From NCBI GenBank assembly GCA_031402225.1, contig JANNSD010000080.1:1-59428 (forward strand): a stretch of 59,428 nucleotides of DNA, read 5' to 3'. Positions within the stretch are counted from its first letter, which is position 1. The number at the start of each line of letters is the position of its first letter. The notes beneath the pieces were generated by a model, which made no database searches, was not told the origin of the DNA, and saw only the letters and a program-made list of their open reading frames with translations. Shown piece after piece: positions 7,724-17,176 of the stretch. The translations under genes and the position numbers were made by a program. The stretch comes from JAGGAG01 sp031402225 (lineage in GTDB: Bacteria; Gemmatimonadota; Gemmatimonadetes; Gemmatimonadales; GWC2-71-9).

Positions 7724-8854
7724 TCAGGCCGCGGAGATCGCGGCGTGGGCGGTGGTAGCGAGAAGCAGTGCGTCGTCGGGCGTGTCGGCCAGGCAGGTCA
7801 GGTGACCCATCTTCCGTCCGGCACGGGGCTCCGCCTTGCCATAGAGATGGAGGCGCACGCCGGGCAATGCCAGTGCCCGGTCCCAGCGGGGCGTGCCGTG
7901 CGCCCATGAATCGCCGAGGATGTTCACCATGCAGCAGGCACTGAGCAACTCGGGCTCACCCAGCGGCAGGCCGGCCATCGTGCGCACCTGCTGCTCGAAC
8001 TGGTCGACGCTGCAGGCATCGATGGTGTAGTGCCCGCTGTTGTGCGGCCGCGGTGCCAGCTCGTTGACGTGGAGTTTCCCGCCATCGGCCACGAACATCT
8101 CCACCGCCAGGACCCCGACGTACTGCAGCGAGGCGGCCACCTCGACGGCCAGGGCCATCGCCTGCGCCCCCACCCCTGGCGCGACGCGGGCCGGTACCGT
8201 CGAGGTGTGCAGAATGCCGCGGCGATGCACGTTCTCGGCGGGCGGGAAGGCGGCCACCGCGCCGTCCCGCCCACGAGCCAGCACGACGGAAATCTCCCGC
8301 TCGAGGTCCAGCTTCCGCTCCAGGATACAGGGAACGCCGCCGAGGTGCCGATAGGCCTCCGCCGCGTCCTCTGCGGCGCCAATGAGCGCCTGCCCCTTGC
8401 CGTCATACCCCAGGCGACTGGTCTTGAGCAGGGCGGGCACGCCGATTGCCTTGATGGCCCCGGTGATATCGGTCGCCCGCGGCACCCGCGCGAACGGCGC
8501 CGTGAGGAAGCCCGCGCTCGCGAGGAAGCCCTTTTCGGCGATGCGATCCTGGGCAATGGCGACCGACGCCGGGGCGGGGCTCACCGGCACCCTGGCGGCG
8601 AGGCGCTCCAGCACCGGTGCCGGGACATTCTCGAATTCCGTGGTGATGGCCGCGCACTGCTCGGCGAGCTGGTCGAGGGCCGCCGGGTCGTCGTACGCGG
8701 CAATGATCTGGTGATCGGCCACCTGGCCGGCGGGACTGCGGGGATCGGGCTCCAGCACCACGACACGGTAGCCCATGACGCGCGCCCGGAGCGTGAACAT
8801 GCGCCCGAGCTGCCCGCCACCCAGCACGCCCAGAGTGGCGCCCGGCAGGATCAA
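7724..8854 (-). CDS. purK: N5-carboxyaminoimidazole ribonucleotide synthase
   Basis: The protein has 376 aa, the usual PurK length. It starts LPGATLGVLGGGQLGRMF, an N-terminal nucleotide-binding signature, and has an ATP-grasp body with KTSRLGYDGKGQ (about 146-157), EREISVVLARG and NELAPRPHNSGHYTIDA (about 263-279). It carboxylates AIR to N5-CAIR with ATP and bicarbonate, in the cytosol. Its ATG overlaps the purE stop by 4 bp (8851-8854), so the pair is translationally coupled and feeds PurE directly. Confidence 0.97.
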   Translation of the reverse strand: MILPGATLGVLGGGQLGRMFTLRARVMGYRVVVLEPDPRSPAGQVADHQIIAAYDDPAALDQLAEQCAAITTEFENVPAPVLERLAARVPVSPAPASVAIAQDRIAEKGFLASAGFLTAPFARVPRATDITGAIKAIGVPALLKTSRLGYDGKGQALIGAAEDAAEAYRHLGGVPCILERKLDLEREISVVLARGRDGAVAAFPPAENVHRRGILHTSTVPARVAPGVGAQAMALAVEVAASLQYVGVLAVEMFVADGGKLHVNELAPRPHNSGHYTIDACSVDQFEQQVRTMAGLPLGEPELLSACCMVNILGDSWAHGTPRWDRALALPGVRLHLYGKAEPRAGRKMGHLTCLADTPDDALLLATTAHAAISAA

Positions 8855-9345
8855 GTGGGGTCCGGCAGCGAAAGGCCGAGGACGCGCGCGGTCTGCGCTT
8901 CGCGCAGGGTAGCAAGCCGCTTCGCGAGGGCGGTGTCGCCCAGAGCCAGGATCGCGGCCGCATAGAGCGCCGCGTTGGTGGCGCCGGCCTCACCGATGGC
9001 GAACGTGGCGACGGGAATGCCGGCGGGCATCTGGACGATCGACAGGAGCGAATCGAGTCCCTTGAGCTGGCGCGAACTGACCGGCACGCCGAGAATCGGG
9101 AGCGCGGTCTTGCTCGCGAGCATGCCGGGAAGATGGGCCGCACCGCCGGCACCCGCGATGATGCACTTGAGGCCGCGGGCTGCCGCACCGCTGGCGTACT
9201 CGAAGAGCAGGTCGGGTGTGCGGTGGGCGGAGACGACGCGCGATTCCCAGGGGATGCCGAGCTGGGTCAGCTGGCGTGCGGCTGCCTGCATGGTTTCCCA
9301 GTCGGAATCACTGCCCATGACAATGCCGACGAGCGGTTGCGGCAT
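8851..9345 (-). CDS. purE: N5-carboxyaminoimidazole ribonucleotide mutase
   Basis: The protein has 164 aa from ATG 9345 (MPQPLVGIVMGSDSDWETM), the usual class I PurE length. The open frame extends further upstream but has no family match there. Class I landmarks are GSDSDW, SAHRTPDL (active-site His) and GAGGAAHLPGMLAS. It converts N5-CAIR to CAIR, the substrate of PurC encoded at 29.5 kb. It is the first gene of purE-purK-DUF2911, divergent from the membrane-protein gene at 9420. Confidence 0.97.
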   Translation of the reverse strand: MPQPLVGIVMGSDSDWETMQAAARQLTQLGIPWESRVVSAHRTPDLLFEYASGAAARGLKCIIAGAGGAAHLPGMLASKTALPILGVPVSSRQLKGLDSLLSIVQMPAGIPVATFAIGEAGATNAALYAAAILALGDTALAKRLATLREAQTARVLGLSLPDPT

Positions 9346-9419
9346 GAGATCCTCAGCGACACGTGTGGGTGACGAACAGCCGAGCGCGGAGAAATAAGGG
9401 GAGGCAACGGGAGCACGCA

Positions 9420-10208
9420 ATGCCATCCAAGGTAATGGAGACTGCGCCGGAGACGGCGCCAGCGACTGACACAGTGTTCGAGCGCGACCTGTACATGCTC
9501 GCGCCGCTGAAGCTGCCCAAGGGCCAGCAGTACGCCGTCGGCTCGTCTGACGGGCAGATGCTGCTGCTCGTGAAGCGCCATCCCAACGGAAGTCGAGCCC
9601 TGGCAGCTGCTGCCAGCATCGCGGCGGGGCTGATCATTCTCGGTTTCACAAGCTCCTTCGGCGACAGCCTGGGCGGGCCGGTGATCAAGTGGTCGGCGGT
9701 GGTGCTGGGCGCCGGGCTGGGATTCCTCGCCGCGGTCGCGGTATATCCGGCGCTCTTGGGAAACCGCCTTGCCACCTTCAGCCGGAAGGAGCGCCCGTCG
9801 GAGAAGGTGCTGGAGGTGAAACAGGCCGATCGGTCGCGCGCGTTCGAGGTGTCGTGCGCCATCACGGGAGCCAAGGGCCGGCTGCTCGGCACGGCCCGGC
9901 GGAACTACCTGGCCTCGCTGCTGCGCACCCAGTGGGTGCTCTTTGGTGCTGCCGGCGCGCCGATGGTCGTGGCGCGGGAGGCCTCGATGGGCCGCGCGAT
10001 CGGCGCCCGGCTGTTCGGCTGGGCTGTTCCCACGCTGCGGTCAAACTTCGAGCTGATGTCGCCGGGTGGTGCGCCGCTTGGCCTGCTGGAGCGGCGGGAA
10101 CTGGTGCAGGGCCGAGTGATGTTCGACCTGCGGCAGGGCGGGCGGGGGGGACTCGATCCGCAGCTGGGGCTGGCGCTCGCCGTGCTCATCGACCTCGACG
10201 AGCGGTAG
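9420..10208 (+). CDS. Hypothetical membrane protein with two transmembrane helices
   Basis: The protein has 262 aa from ATG 9420, which has GGGAG eight bases upstream; a longer frame from 9363 is less likely. Two hydrophobic helices lie near residues 60-80 and 90-115. After them comes a beta-rich region with paired Gly/Arg turns (AKGRLLGTARRNY, SPGGAPLGLLERREL) ending DPQLGLALAVLIDLDER. This C-terminal pattern loosely recalls the tubby/LURP-one-like scramblase fold, which is only a guess. It is divergent from purE with 74 bp between. Confidence 0.65.
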   Translation: MPSKVMETAPETAPATDTVFERDLYMLAPLKLPKGQQYAVGSSDGQMLLLVKRHPNGSRALAAAASIAAGLIILGFTSSFGDSLGGPVIKWSAVVLGAGLGFLAAVAVYPALLGNRLATFSRKERPSEKVLEVKQADRSRAFEVSCAITGAKGRLLGTARRNYLASLLRTQWVLFGAAGAPMVVAREASMGRAIGARLFGWAVPTLRSNFELMSPGGAPLGLLERRELVQGRVMFDLRQGGRGGLDPQLGLALAVLIDLDER

Positions 10209-10228
10209 GCGGCGCTGGCGTCGGACAC

Positions 10229-12892
10229 TCAGACTGTTGCCTCCACGGAGCTGCCGATTTCCGCCGCGCGTCGCGCCGCACCTGCGCGATGACTCAGTTC
10301 CCAGACGGAATGCCACCCGATGGACTCGAACCAGCCAACCGCTTCGCGCCCACGACCGAGCTGGCGCAGCAGCTCGGCACGCAGCAGGCGACTCTCCACG
10401 CCGGCAAAGACCGGTGACGCCATGGCGTGCTGGAACCAGACTTCGGTGTGAGACCCTTCAAGCGAACGCAACCCGCCAGCCTGATCGCCCTGCCCTGATC
10501 GCAGCGTTGCCTGGAGGGTGCGGAGCATGTTTTCCGTCAGCACTTCGGCACCCTCAGGCACGGCGAGTTCGGCCAGCTCCTCCGACCAGCGGGCCGTCGC
10601 GGACAGGTCGCCACGGCGCGCCGCCACCAGGCCGGCCACGTGGGCGCGGATGTGGCCGTACAGCCCGTCATGCAGCATCATCGGCAGACTGACGCGCGCC
10701 AGCTCCGCGCCGGCGTTCCATCGTTCCAGTTCCTCCTGCAGCACGTCGAGCTGGCCTGCGGTACAGGGAAGCGCGCCGGTGGCAGCCCGCAGTCCGCGCA
10801 CCGTGAGTGACCACGCGGGATCGAGCTCCCCGGCGATTTCGTAGTCCCTGACCGCATCGGTCGGGCGATCCTGCGCGAGTGCGGCCTCGGCCAGAAACAG
10901 GTGCCCCAGTGCCCTCAGTTCCGTCGAGGGCACGCGCGGAATCACCTCGCGCGCGATCGACTCCACCGACTCCAACCGGCCCGAAAATAGTGCTGCGTCG
11001 GCCAGGATGACGCCGACCGCGAACATCCGCGCGGACCTGAAGTCGCCCGCGATCCGCAGCAACTCAACGAGGTCGCCGCGGCGGAAGGCGCGCATGGCCC
11101 GCAGCGTAAGAGCCTGTTCGCTCGCTGGCGAAAGCTCGACGACGCGGTCGACATACAGGTCGAGGGTTGCATCCTCTCCCTCCATCGCAGCGATGCGCGC
11201 AAGCTTGCCGAGCGCCCCGACATGTGAGCCATCAAGGGTCAACGCGCGCTGCAGGGCCGGCCGTGCCTCGACGAGGCTGCGCCCGCGGCAGGGATTGCCA
11301 TGGAAGAGCACATCGCCGAGCAGGTACCAGGCCTCGACGTTCTCGGGGTGCTCCGCCACCACCGCGGCGTAGCGCTGCTCGGCGAGCGCGAGCCGGCCAT
11401 GCAGCCACGCGTCCTGCGCCTCGATCATCGTGCGCGCACCCGCGGCGAGCGTGCCGGTCGACGCGCCGGCGGTGCGGCACGCCTGGCGCGCGGGACCGAT
11501 CATCGCCGCGGCTGCACGCGTCCCTGCCAACCGGTAATGCGCGTGCGCGAAGCCGGCGTCGAGCTCCACCGCACGCTCGAAGGCGGCCATGGCGCGGGTA
11601 TGGCGCCCCAACCGGAAATCGTGTTCGCCCTGCAGGAACGCCTTGAGGGCGGGCCACGAGCCACTGGTTCGGGCGGCGAGGTGCGCAGGATAGGTAGCGG
11701 GTGCCTGGCTCAGCAGCGTGACGAGGCCTCGTGCCAGTTCATCGACGACGCCGAAGAGTCCGTCCTCGCCTGTCGCCTCGGCCTCCACCCGCCCCACCTT
11801 GCCGTGACCAGTGCGGTGGAGCGAGGCGCTGACCCGGATGCGGTCGCCCGCCCGAATCACGGTGCCAGTCACCAGTAAACCGACACCCACCGCGAAGGCA
11901 TCGGTGTCACCGCCGCCGGAGGCGTCGAGATCGGGTAGCGGCGCGGCGAGTACGGCGCGCGGATCCACCGTGCGGAGGTCACCCGCACCGTCGAGCGCGT
12001 TGCTGAGCAGGTCGATCATTCCCTCGCGCAGGTACTCGAGGTCGCGCGCGCCACGCACGACGAAGGGGTAGACGGCAAGCACGTTGCCGGCGACCGGTGA
12101 CGCGGTGGGTGCGGGGCCCTGGGTGGCGGGTGGGGCGCCGGGGGCTCGACGCGCTGGTCGCGGAGTGGCGTTGGTGGCACCCGCCCGTGCCCGGATGGCA
12201 GCCGCCAGCGCCGCCGTATCCGGTGATGGTTCGAGTTCGAGGTCGCGCGCAAGGCGCACCGCAAAGTGGTCGAACTCGCGGATGGCACCAGCAGTATCCC
12301 CGACCGCCTCGAGAACCGTGAGCAACCGGCGCACCCCACGATCCTCGTGCGGTGCCAGCTCGACCGCGCGTCGTGCCAGGATCGCGCCTGCGGCCGTCGG
12401 CCCCGTCGCGTCGCACGCGGCCCACGCCGCCCGGCCTGCCCCTGCGCGCAGTCGGTTCCTCTCGCTGTCCAGCCACTGCTCCATCCCCGGCGCCCCCGCC
12501 ACGAAGAACCCCTCGAGCAAGTCGCCACGGTAGAGCTCGAGCGCCTCCTGATGACGCCCGGCCGCCAGGGCCTGCTCAAAGGACGTCACGTCGCACCAGA
12601 GCGCATCGGGCGTGATCCCGACGTCGTCCTCACCCCGCGACACGATTACGTCATCACCGCACGCCCGGCGAAGGAAATAGAGCGAGCGGCGGAGTGCGCC
12701 ACGGGCGTGCTCCGCGTCCAGGTCGGGCCAGAACAGCCCGAGCAGGGAGTCGCGCCGGCGAAAGCCGCCGGTTGGCGTGAGTGCGAGGTAGGCCAGGAGG
12801 GCGAGGCGCTTGGGCTGCTGCAGGACGGCACGGATCTCCGCACCCGATGGATCCAGGAAGTCGAGCGAGCCGAGCAGCCTCAGCTGCAGCAT
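10229..12892 (-). CDS. SARP/BTAD-family transcriptional activator with TolB-like and TPR regions
   Basis: The protein has about 887 aa from ATG 12892 (MLQLRLLGSLDFLDPSG). An upstream extension to 13189 lacks domain character and is rejected. Residues 1-100 are an OmpR-type winged helix (QQPKRLALLAYLAL, then GALRRSLYFLRRAC). Residues about 100-245 are the BTAD helical domain ending near LELEPSPDTAALAAAIRARAG. Residues about 270-400 resemble a TolB-type domain (NVLAVYPFVVRG...YLREGMIDLLSNAL). The rest is TPR repeats. SARP proteins bind heptameric direct repeats and activate nearby genes. The divergent operon at 13119 is the natural target, and a matching repeat lies between them. Confidence 0.88.
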   Translation of the reverse strand: MLQLRLLGSLDFLDPSGAEIRAVLQQPKRLALLAYLALTPTGGFRRRDSLLGLFWPDLDAEHARGALRRSLYFLRRACGDDVIVSRGEDDVGITPDALWCDVTSFEQALAAGRHQEALELYRGDLLEGFFVAGAPGMEQWLDSERNRLRAGAGRAAWAACDATGPTAAGAILARRAVELAPHEDRGVRRLLTVLEAVGDTAGAIREFDHFAVRLARDLELEPSPDTAALAAAIRARAGATNATPRPARRAPGAPPATQGPAPTASPVAGNVLAVYPFVVRGARDLEYLREGMIDLLSNALDGAGDLRTVDPRAVLAAPLPDLDASGGGDTDAFAVGVGLLVTGTVIRAGDRIRVSASLHRTGHGKVGRVEAEATGEDGLFGVVDELARGLVTLLSQAPATYPAHLAARTSGSWPALKAFLQGEHDFRLGRHTRAMAAFERAVELDAGFAHAHYRLAGTRAAAAMIGPARQACRTAGASTGTLAAGARTMIEAQDAWLHGRLALAEQRYAAVVAEHPENVEAWYLLGDVLFHGNPCRGRSLVEARPALQRALTLDGSHVGALGKLARIAAMEGEDATLDLYVDRVVELSPASEQALTLRAMRAFRRGDLVELLRIAGDFRSARMFAVGVILADAALFSGRLESVESIAREVIPRVPSTELRALGHLFLAEAALAQDRPTDAVRDYEIAGELDPAWSLTVRGLRAATGALPCTAGQLDVLQEELERWNAGAELARVSLPMMLHDGLYGHIRAHVAGLVAARRGDLSATARWSEELAELAVPEGAEVLTENMLRTLQATLRSGQGDQAGGLRSLEGSHTEVWFQHAMASPVFAGVESRLLRAELLRQLGRGREAVGWFESIGWHSVWELSHRAGAARRAAEIGSSVEATV

Positions 12893-13031
12893 GCGCCGGC
12901 GCTCCGTAAACCGCGCCGTGACCTGCTCCACCAGGAGCGAGTCACGGCGCGGTCCACAGGCAGGGGACGGGGGCGTTGCATCGTCCGAACGTACCCGCCG
13001 ACCAGCCGCATGGCAAACGGGTGCACCCCGA

Positions 13032-13049
13032 CTTGACGCGACCTTGACC
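13032..13049 (+). promoter_or_regulatory. Candidate SARP operator: heptamer direct repeat with 11-bp period
   Basis: CTTGACG (13032-13038) and CTTGACC (13043-13049) are separated by 4 bp. This is the heptamer-4 bp-heptamer layout described for SARP-type sites. It lies about 70 bp upstream of the 13119 start and in its orientation, within the 226-bp gap divergent from the SARP gene. No clear -10 hexamer was found downstream. Confidence 0.45.
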
Positions 13050-13118
13050 CCGCGAACGCACCGTGTCGGCGTCGCGCAACCCTGGCGATTGGCGCGTACC
13101 ACCCGGACTGGAGGCACC

Positions 13119-13976
13119 ATGTCTGTCACGATCGCCGCTGCTGTCAGGCTTGCCGCGGGCCTGCATGCGGCCACCTGGGGCGTCTTCAAGGACGCGCCAC
13201 ACGAGGGATTCCACTGGTCGCGCTTGGTCCGCAGCCCGGTGATCGGACTCGCGGCGGCACTCGTGCTGGACGCGCTGCTGTCGTGGCCACCGGGCCCTGG
13301 CGGCGCGGTGCGGCTGTTCGGTGCGGCCTACACCGTCGAGCGATTCATCGTCGAGACGTGGAAGACCTTTTTCCGCGTCGAGGACCAGTCCAAGTACACC
13401 ATCCCGATGCAGCTCGCGGTACGCGGCAAGCCGGTGCGGAGCGCCGCCGTCCGGGCCATCCTCGGCGTGATCTACTTCTCGGGCGGGTTCGGCGTGCTCG
13501 CTGGCGTTCGCTGGCTAGGGAACGGTGAATCGGACAGCTGGCTGCTGGTGGCACTGCTGGGCAGTGCGGGCGGGTGGATCAGTGCGTTCGGCGGTGCGTG
13601 GAAGGATGCGCCGATCGAGGGATTCGAGACCTTCAAGTTCTTCCGCAGTCCCGGCGTCGCGTTCGGCTATGCGCTGCTCCTGTCGCAGCTCACACCCGAT
13701 CCGGGCATTGTCATGCTGGCTGCGACCGGTCTCACCATCGCCTCGCTCGAGACCTGGAAGAAGTTCAGCCGTCCCAACGAGCCCGGCGGCAAGTTCGCCG
13801 GCAAGCCGATCCCCTTCCCGGAGATGCTGCGGCACCGCTACCGGCTCGTGCCGCTGTATGCCGCCATCACGGGCGGCGTTGCCCTGGCGCTGGCCACTGC
13901 CGTCGTCGCCTCGCACTCAGGTGCCTGCAGTGGCTGCACCGCCTCGCGGCCCGCGATCAGCGGGACGGTACCATGA
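13119..13976 (+). CDS. Membrane protein with an internal two-fold duplication
   Basis: The protein has 285 aa from ATG 13119 with a GGAG site. It has about six hydrophobic segments. Two halves repeat the same signature: WGVFKDAPHEGF (20-31), VRSP (37-40), VETWKTFF (78-85), GKP (103-105); and WKDAPIEGF (161-169), FRSP (175-178), LETWKKF (210-216), GKP (228-230). Each half is about 110-140 residues. I recognise no family. It is the first gene of a five-gene operon and its stop overlaps the GMC gene by 4 bp, so it may be a membrane partner of that oxidoreductase. Confidence 0.8.
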   Translation: MSVTIAAAVRLAAGLHAATWGVFKDAPHEGFHWSRLVRSPVIGLAAALVLDALLSWPPGPGGAVRLFGAAYTVERFIVETWKTFFRVEDQSKYTIPMQLAVRGKPVRSAAVRAILGVIYFSGGFGVLAGVRWLGNGESDSWLLVALLGSAGGWISAFGGAWKDAPIEGFETFKFFRSPGVAFGYALLLSQLTPDPGIVMLAATGLTIASLETWKKFSRPNEPGGKFAGKPIPFPEMLRHRYRLVPLYAAITGGVALALATAVVASHSGACSGCTASRPAISGTVP

Positions 13977-15553
13977 TCGACGCGACGGACCGGCAGGAAT
14001 GGGACGCCATCGTGATCGGCAGCGGCTTCGGCGGCGCGATGGCGGCGCACGTGCTGGTGCACGCCGGCTGGCGCGTGCTCATGCTCGAGCGCGGCGGCTG
14101 GGTGCCCCGCGGGCCGGCCAGCTGGAGGCCAAGCCAAGCCGGCATGGTATCGCCGTTCTACTCGACCGAGTCGAGCTACCACGTCGAGGAGGGTCGGCGC
14201 ACCAGTGAAGCCGGCGGGATGTTCTGTGTGGGCGGCCCGTCGGTGTTCTACGGCGGTGCGTCGCTGCGCTATCGCGAAGCCGACTTCACGCCCGACCCGC
14301 TGATCCACGGCGTGTCGGGCGCCCGGTGGCCGATGGCGTACGCGGACGTTGAGCCGTTCTACACCAGGGCCGAGCAGCTGCTTGGCGTCGTCGGCACGAC
14401 GGGGGAGGATCCGCACGAGCCCCCGCGCAGCGCGCCATACTCCGCCGCACCATCACCGCTCGCGCCGCTGTCGCTGCGGCTGTTCGACGCGGCGCGGCGG
14501 CTCGGACTGCACCCGAGCCGGGTCCCGGTGGCGATCGACCAGCGGGGCCGTTGCGTGGCCTGCAGTGCCTGTGACGGCTTTGCCTGCGCGGTGGGTGCGA
14601 AGAACGACGTGGCCACGAGAATCATCGCGCCGCTGCTGCGGCAGGGCCTGGTGTTGCGGTCCGGTACCGTGGTGACGCGGCTGGTGGAGTGGGGCGGCCG
14701 CATCGGAGCCGTGGAGGTGATCGACCATGACAGTCGGCGGATCCACCGATTGCGGGCCCGGCATGTCATCCTCGCTGCGGGGGCGCTTGCGACGCCGCAC
14801 CTCCTGCTCGCGTCCGGGCTGGAGGAGCGGAGCCCCGCGCGTGAGGCGGTGGGCCGCTACCTGACGCGTCATTGCAACCGTGTGGTGTTCGGCGTGTTCC
14901 CGGCGCGCCCCGATCGGGGACATCGATTCGTGAAGCAGGTGGCCATTACCGACTTCTACTTCGGCCACCAGTGGACCGGCGCGGGCAAGCTCGGGGTGCT
15001 CCAGCAGATGGCGGTCCCGCCGCTGTCGGTGGTGGCGCAGCATATCCCGCGGTGGATGGTCCCCGCGGCAGGGCAGGTCCTGTCGCGCTCGGCGGCGCTG
15101 CTCGGCATCGCCGAGGACGAGCCGCAGCATCGCAACGGGGTGACCATCGACCGGTCAGACCATGACCGCTTCGGCCTGCCCCGGCTGACGGTGCATCACA
15201 AGTACACCAGGCGGGACCGTCAGGCCGCTGACGCGCTGGCGCGCTGTGCCCGTCGCATCCTCCGCGAGGCGGGCGCCGTGACCTGCTTCTCCCGCACCAT
15301 CAGCACCTTCTCGCACGCCCTCGGCACCGTCCGCATGGGCGATGATCCCGCGACGGCACCGCTCGACGCCGCCGGTCGCTACCGCGGTGTCGAAAACCTG
15401 CACGTCATGGATGGCAGCGCGCTGCCGACATCGGGTGGCGTGAATCCCAGCCTCACGATCGCCGCGAACGCCCTGCGCTGCGCGACACGCCTGGCCTCGG
15501 GCACGTCCCGTTCCTTCTTCCGACAGGAGACGCCCCATGAACACGTCGCTTAG
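13973..15553 (+). CDS. GMC-family FAD-dependent oxidoreductase
   Basis: The protein has 526 aa from ATG 13973; the open frame begins further upstream inside the previous gene. FAD-binding GSGFGGAMAAHVLVHAGW lies at about 15-32, followed by the FAD-contacting Glu of MLERGGW. A cysteine-containing segment CVACSACDGFACAVGAKND lies near 188. The C-terminal GMC catalytic domain has SHALGTVRMG (active-site His) and the FAD-end motif SGGVNPSLTIAANA. GMC enzymes oxidise alcohols of sugars, sterols or other small molecules; the substrate is unknown. The gene overlaps the next one by 17 bp. Confidence 0.9.
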   Translation: MIDATDRQEWDAIVIGSGFGGAMAAHVLVHAGWRVLMLERGGWVPRGPASWRPSQAGMVSPFYSTESSYHVEEGRRTSEAGGMFCVGGPSVFYGGASLRYREADFTPDPLIHGVSGARWPMAYADVEPFYTRAEQLLGVVGTTGEDPHEPPRSAPYSAAPSPLAPLSLRLFDAARRLGLHPSRVPVAIDQRGRCVACSACDGFACAVGAKNDVATRIIAPLLRQGLVLRSGTVVTRLVEWGGRIGAVEVIDHDSRRIHRLRARHVILAAGALATPHLLLASGLEERSPAREAVGRYLTRHCNRVVFGVFPARPDRGHRFVKQVAITDFYFGHQWTGAGKLGVLQQMAVPPLSVVAQHIPRWMVPAAGQVLSRSAALLGIAEDEPQHRNGVTIDRSDHDRFGLPRLTVHHKYTRRDRQAADALARCARRILREAGAVTCFSRTISTFSHALGTVRMGDDPATAPLDAAGRYRGVENLHVMDGSALPTSGGVNPSLTIAANALRCATRLASGTSRSFFRQETPHEHVA

Positions 15554-16541
15554 TATCGCGATGCTGGGTTGTGGCCACATCGCGAGACAGCATAGCCACA
15601 TGCTGCGGTCGATCGCACCCGGAGTGAGACGGTACGGTGCGAGCCGGTTTCCGGCGCGGGCCGAGGACTTCGCTCGTGAGACAGAGGCCAGCGGTTGGTT
15701 CCCCAGCTACGATGACGCGCTGGGCGCCGCGCACATCGATGTTGTCCTGGTGGCCACGCCGCCGCTGCATCACCTCAACCTGACGCTGCGCGCCCTGGCC
15801 GCCGGCAAGCATGTGATCGTGGAGAAGCCGGCGTTCCTCTCGCCGGCCGATTGTCAGGCCGTCGCCACGGCGGCCGCGACCGCCGGTCGCCTGGTGCTGG
15901 TGGCCGAGAATTATGCATACAAGCCGCTGGCGGGCGTGCTGCGGGATGTCATCGGCAGCGGCGAACTGGGCGATGTCCGATTCGTGGTGCTGAACGCGCT
16001 GAAGCGCCGCAAGGCGAGCGACTGGCGGGATGACAGCGAGCTTTCCGGCGGCGGGGCGCTGTTCGAAGGGGGCGTTCACTGGATCGATCTGCTGGCGAAC
16101 ATGGGCCTGACCGTTGAAGGCGTACAGGGCTACTGGCCCGGCGACCAGCGCGGTGACGAACGGAGCATGATGGTGGTGGCGCAGTACGAACAGGGCGGCG
16201 TGGGCGTACTGCTCCACTCGTGGGAGTCGCCGGCGCTCCTCCATGGCCTGCGGCTCTCGAAGGTGACCGGCACCCGCGGCAGCATCACGTTCGAGTCCAA
16301 TGGCCTGTTCGCGTTCGTCCGTGGCCGGCGTACCCGGCTTGTTGTGCCCTCCCTGCGCGACATCGGGGGCTACCGGGCGATGCTCGGCGACTTCGTCCGT
16401 GTGCTCACCCGCGGCGGCGAGCCACTCATGACGCTCGCCCGGGCCGAGCATGCCCTGCGACTGATCCGCGAGGCCTACGCCACCAGTGGGGTAACGACCT
16501 CTGCCGTACCGCTGGTGCGCCAGCTGGTGCCGTGCGCATGA
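15537..16541 (+). CDS. Gfo/Idh/MocA-family NAD(P)-dependent oxidoreductase
   Basis: The protein has 334 aa. The Rossmann motif MLGCGHIARQH lies at about 9-19, the catalytic-site EKPAFLS near 97, and the C-terminal substrate domain includes GGGALFEGGVHWIDLLANMG near 170-188 with the conserved His. ATG 15537 has AGGAG upstream. The family oxidises or reduces sugars, polyols and related compounds. Its neighbours (GMC oxidoreductase, VTT membrane protein, hydrolase) suggest a dedicated pathway for a sugar- or lipid-derived molecule, which is inference. Confidence 0.9.
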   Translation: MNTSLSIAMLGCGHIARQHSHMLRSIAPGVRRYGASRFPARAEDFARETEASGWFPSYDDALGAAHIDVVLVATPPLHHLNLTLRALAAGKHVIVEKPAFLSPADCQAVATAAATAGRLVLVAENYAYKPLAGVLRDVIGSGELGDVRFVVLNALKRRKASDWRDDSELSGGGALFEGGVHWIDLLANMGLTVEGVQGYWPGDQRGDERSMMVVAQYEQGGVGVLLHSWESPALLHGLRLSKVTGTRGSITFESNGLFAFVRGRRTRLVVPSLRDIGGYRAMLGDFVRVLTRGGEPLMTLARAEHALRLIREAYATSGVTTSAVPLVRQLVPCA

Positions 16542-17176
16542 CCGCCGCGGCCAGCCTCCTCGTACGTCCCTACGGCGACCGTCGCTGGGACGGGATCCTC
16601 CGGGGTACCGGCGTCATGGCAGCGCTCGGTATTCCGCTGGTGATCCTCGCGCCGGCGACGGCGCCACTGCTCGTGTTCGTGCTTGCCACGCTCTGGACCC
16701 ATGGGCCGCTGGCCATGTTCATGCCGGCGGCCTACGAGCCGATCCTGGCCCACTACGGCGGCCTGTACCCACCGGTCGAGATTGCGGCGATCGGGACTGC
16801 CGCGGACCTGGTGGTGGAGTACGTCGACTATCACGTCTTTCGGGCGCTCAGCCGGGGCGCGCACGCTCGGCGCGCCCTGAATCACAGTATGGTGCAGCGG
16901 GCCCTTCGCTGGTTTAGCCGCGCTCCTTTCCTCACGACGTTTGTGTTTGCATTGACGCCGTTGCCCGACTGGGCCGTCCGGTTCGTGGCACCTGCCGCGG
17001 GCTACCCGGTGCAGCGCTACCTGCTCGCCATGGGCCTCGGACGGTTTCCCAACTTCCTGCTGTTTGCGACCGCAGGGACCTTCTGGCACCCGGGCCCGCG
17101 CGTGCTGGCGATGTTGCTCTGCGTGTCGTTTTCCCTTGGCGTGGTGGTGGTGCGCCGGCAGCGGAGGACCGCATGA
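16538..17176 (+). CDS. VTT (SNARE-associated/DedA-like) membrane protein
   Basis: The protein has 212 aa from ATG 16538, overlapping the previous stop by 4 bp. It has about five hydrophobic segments. The second half carries a VTT-type pattern: FVFALTPLPDWAVRFVAPAAGY followed by LGRFPNFLLFATAG. VTT proteins are membrane lipid or ion handling proteins; DedA members act in lipid-carrier recycling. It is coupled to its neighbours on both sides. Confidence 0.78.
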   Translation: MTAAASLLVRPYGDRRWDGILRGTGVMAALGIPLVILAPATAPLLVFVLATLWTHGPLAMFMPAAYEPILAHYGGLYPPVEIAAIGTAADLVVEYVDYHVFRALSRGAHARRALNHSMVQRALRWFSRAPFLTTFVFALTPLPDWAVRFVAPAAGYPVQRYLLAMGLGRFPNFLLFATAGTFWHPGPRVLAMLLCVSFSLGVVVVRRQRRTA

